The notes under the pieces: generated by a model
What the model saw: only the letters and a program-made list of their open reading frames with translations
Told to the model about the DNA's origin: nothing
Databases searched by the model: none
Shown here: piece by piece, positions 5,116-6,400 of the stretch
How positions within the stretch are numbered: position 1 is the first letter of the stretch
Layout of the letters: each line of letters starts with the position of its first letter
Position numbers and translations under genes: made by a program
DNA from: Victivallales bacterium
GTDB taxonomy: Bacteria; Verrucomicrobiota; Lentisphaeria; Oligosphaerales; Lenti-02
Length of the DNA: 6,400 nt
Assembly (NCBI GenBank): GCA_018648945.1
Contig: JABGQJ010000453.1
Coordinates: forward strand, 1 to 6,400
Direction of reading: 5' to 3'

Positions 5116-6400
5116 TCAGCGGGCAGTGGAAGCCCAGGTGAGTTCGGATTGGTGGTTGCTGAAAAGCTCTTTGACTCGGACGCGCCAGGTACCGGGCATG
5201 TCGTTGCGAGCCGTGCGGAACGTGAACTGCCCAGTGCCGCCCTTCAGGATGACGGGTTTGCGGCCCCAGACGGGTGTCGAACCATCCGGGGCGACGACTT
5301 CGGCGTAGACCGCTACAGAAGTCGCGGGGTCGGCAATGCCGGGGAGCTTGATGGTGAGCACGGTGTCTTGCATGGCCACCGGCGGCGACGCGAACCGGAG
5401 TTGCGGAGCAGCAAGTTGCCTCGGGAGCAGGGCGAAGAAGTTGGCGCGCCCAGTCTGTACGGAGGTGCGGAACTCGCGGACGCTGCCGAGACAGCGGCCG
5501 TTGCGCAGGTCGTAGACCACTCTGTCGGCAGGCAACGTGGCCAGCACAGGCAGGCCCGCCGCAGATTTCGCGATTCCATCCTCGCCATAGAAGCGGACCG
5601 CCATTGTGCGCCAGATGCCGATGATGGTCATGTTGCCGTTCTCCCAGACCCGGGTCTCGAAGCCGGGCAGCGGGCCGCCATCGGGGGCGCGCAGGCGCAC
5701 GGCCGGGGTGATACCAGCCTCGGTAAGCAGGCCGTTGACGATCTGGAGGATCGGGGTCTCCGGGCCGCTGTTGCCCAGGGGGTCGGCGATCTCCAGATTT
5801 GCCAGGATGGTCTTGCCCTTGCCGAACTGGTTGACCAGCATCACGGGGGTGCCATCCACGGTCGCCAGGGCCTTGGCACTTGCGGCGCTCACGGCCCGGT
5901 CGATGCGAAGCTCCGCGCCCTTCAGGGAGACGGGAGTCTTGCGCCCAGGCACGGCGATGGTCTGGATCTTGACTTTGCCCGCTTTCCGTGACGTAGCGCG
6001 GGCGATACCGAAGATGTCATCGAGAGCACCGCGTTCGAGTGGCTTGCAGTGGCCATCCATGATGGCGGGGCGCAGGTCCGCGACGACCGTGCCGCCCGCC
6101 CGCACGAACTCCCGGATCGCGGCGACGTCGGCCTCTGGCATGGCCGAGGCGATGCCGAGGATGAGCGTGCGGTAGCCGTCGTTCTTGAGGGCGCCGCGGG
6201 CGATGGCGCCGCTCGTGACGTAGCGGACATCCAGGCCCTGGCTGTAGATGCTCGACAGCCAGCGTGTGTGGGCGAACTTGGCCGATGGGAAACTGGCATT
6301 GTCACCCAGCTTGCCGCAGAGCGCGCTGGCGAGCGAGTAGTAGATGGCAATGCCGCTGTGGCGGACTCGGGAACGCAGGAGCAGGTCGCCGAGACCTTCG
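5116..6400 (-). CDS. Beta-galactosidase-like protein, C-terminal part with GATase-like domain (N-terminus cut by window edge)
   Basis: The frame is open from the right edge to TGA at 5118-5116, giving 427 residues. No start is assigned: the Met at 6141-6139 is internal, because conserved sequence continues upstream of it. Residues 15-210 resemble the trimerisation (class I glutamine-amidotransferase-like) domain of GH42 beta-galactosidases and relatives: GIAIYYS at 16-22, a GLDVRYV strand, LKNDGYRTLILG, then REFVRAGGTVVADL, DDIFG, and VNQFGKGKTILANL. The last 200 residues form beta-sandwich material ending in PGTWRVRVKELFS, seen in large glycan-degrading proteins. In GH42 the amidotransferase-like domain is structural, while the catalytic glutamates lie in the N-terminal barrel, which is outside the window, so activity cannot be judged. 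It is the most upstream gene visible in the operon, 9 bases before the DUF4091 gene. Confidence 0.75.
   Translation of the reverse strand, partial: EGLGDLLLRSRVRHSGIAIYYSLASALCGKLGDNASFPSAKFAHTRWLSSIYSQGLDVRYVTSGAIARGALKNDGYRTLILGIASAMPEADVAAIREFVRAGGTVVADLRPAIMDGHCKPLERGALDDIFGIARATSRKAGKVKIQTIAVPGRKTPVSLKGAELRIDRAVSAASAKALATVDGTPVMLVNQFGKGKTILANLEIADPLGNSGPETPILQIVNGLLTEAGITPAVRLRAPDGGPLPGFETRVWENGNMTIIGIWRTMAVRFYGEDGIAKSAAGLPVLATLPADRVVYDLRNGRCLGSVREFRTSVQTGRANFFALLPRQLAAPQLRFASPPVAMQDTVLTIKLPGIADPATSVAVYAEVVAPDGSTPVWGRKPVILKGGTGQFTFRTARNDMPGTWRVRVKELFSNHQSELTWASTAR

Noticed and set aside
3295..5991. An 898-codon open frame on the plus strand opposite the DUF4091 and beta-galactosidase-like genes
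   Set aside because: Its translation has no recognisable domain and runs antisense across two well-supported genes and their junction. Long antisense frames are common opposite GC-rich codons.

Overview
The window is a GC-rich bacterial segment in which every credible gene lies on the minus strand, so the genes read from right to left. It holds five genes, two of them cut by the window edges. All look like parts of a carbohydrate-degradation locus. The gene families (DUF4091/GH123-like, DUF1961/YesU-like, a protein with a beta-galactosidase trimerisation-type domain, and a secreted protein with repeated beta-sandwich modules) are typical of glycan-degrading bacteria with large enzyme repertoires, such as Armatimonadota, Planctomycetota, Verrucomicrobiota or Lentisphaerota. 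The phylum is inferred from gene content only; no rRNA or tRNA is present, and no marker gene was recognised.

In transcription order: (1) 6400-5116, the C-terminal 427 residues of a glycosidase-related protein with a class I glutamine-amidotransferase-like domain and a C-terminal beta-sandwich. (2) 5106-3259, a complete 615-residue DUF4091/GH123-type protein with a signal peptide and an Asp-Glu pair. (3) 3231-1741, a complete 496-residue secreted clan GH-A glycosidase with both catalytic glutamates visible. These three are separated by only 9 and 27 bases and look like one operon. A 380-base gap with no convincing gene follows (1740-1361). Then come (4) 1360-663, a DUF1961 (YesU-like) gene broken by one missing base in a run of five G (plus strand) at 1052-1056, and (5) 645-1, the N-terminal 215 residues of a secreted protein with repeated carbohydrate-binding-like domains, starting 17 bases after gene 4.

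A working model is that genes 2, 3 and 5 act outside the cytoplasm on a polysaccharide, gene 1 contributes a beta-galactosidase-like enzyme whose catalytic part is out of view, and the DUF1961 protein, which has no visible signal peptide, acts inside or is non-functional here. The polymer cannot be named from sequence. YesU and the GH42 enzyme YesZ lie together in the Bacillus subtilis rhamnogalacturonan cluster, so pectin side chains are one candidate, and the GH123 link would instead suggest amino-sugar glycans. No transporter, regulator, mobile element, CRISPR array or RNA gene was found.
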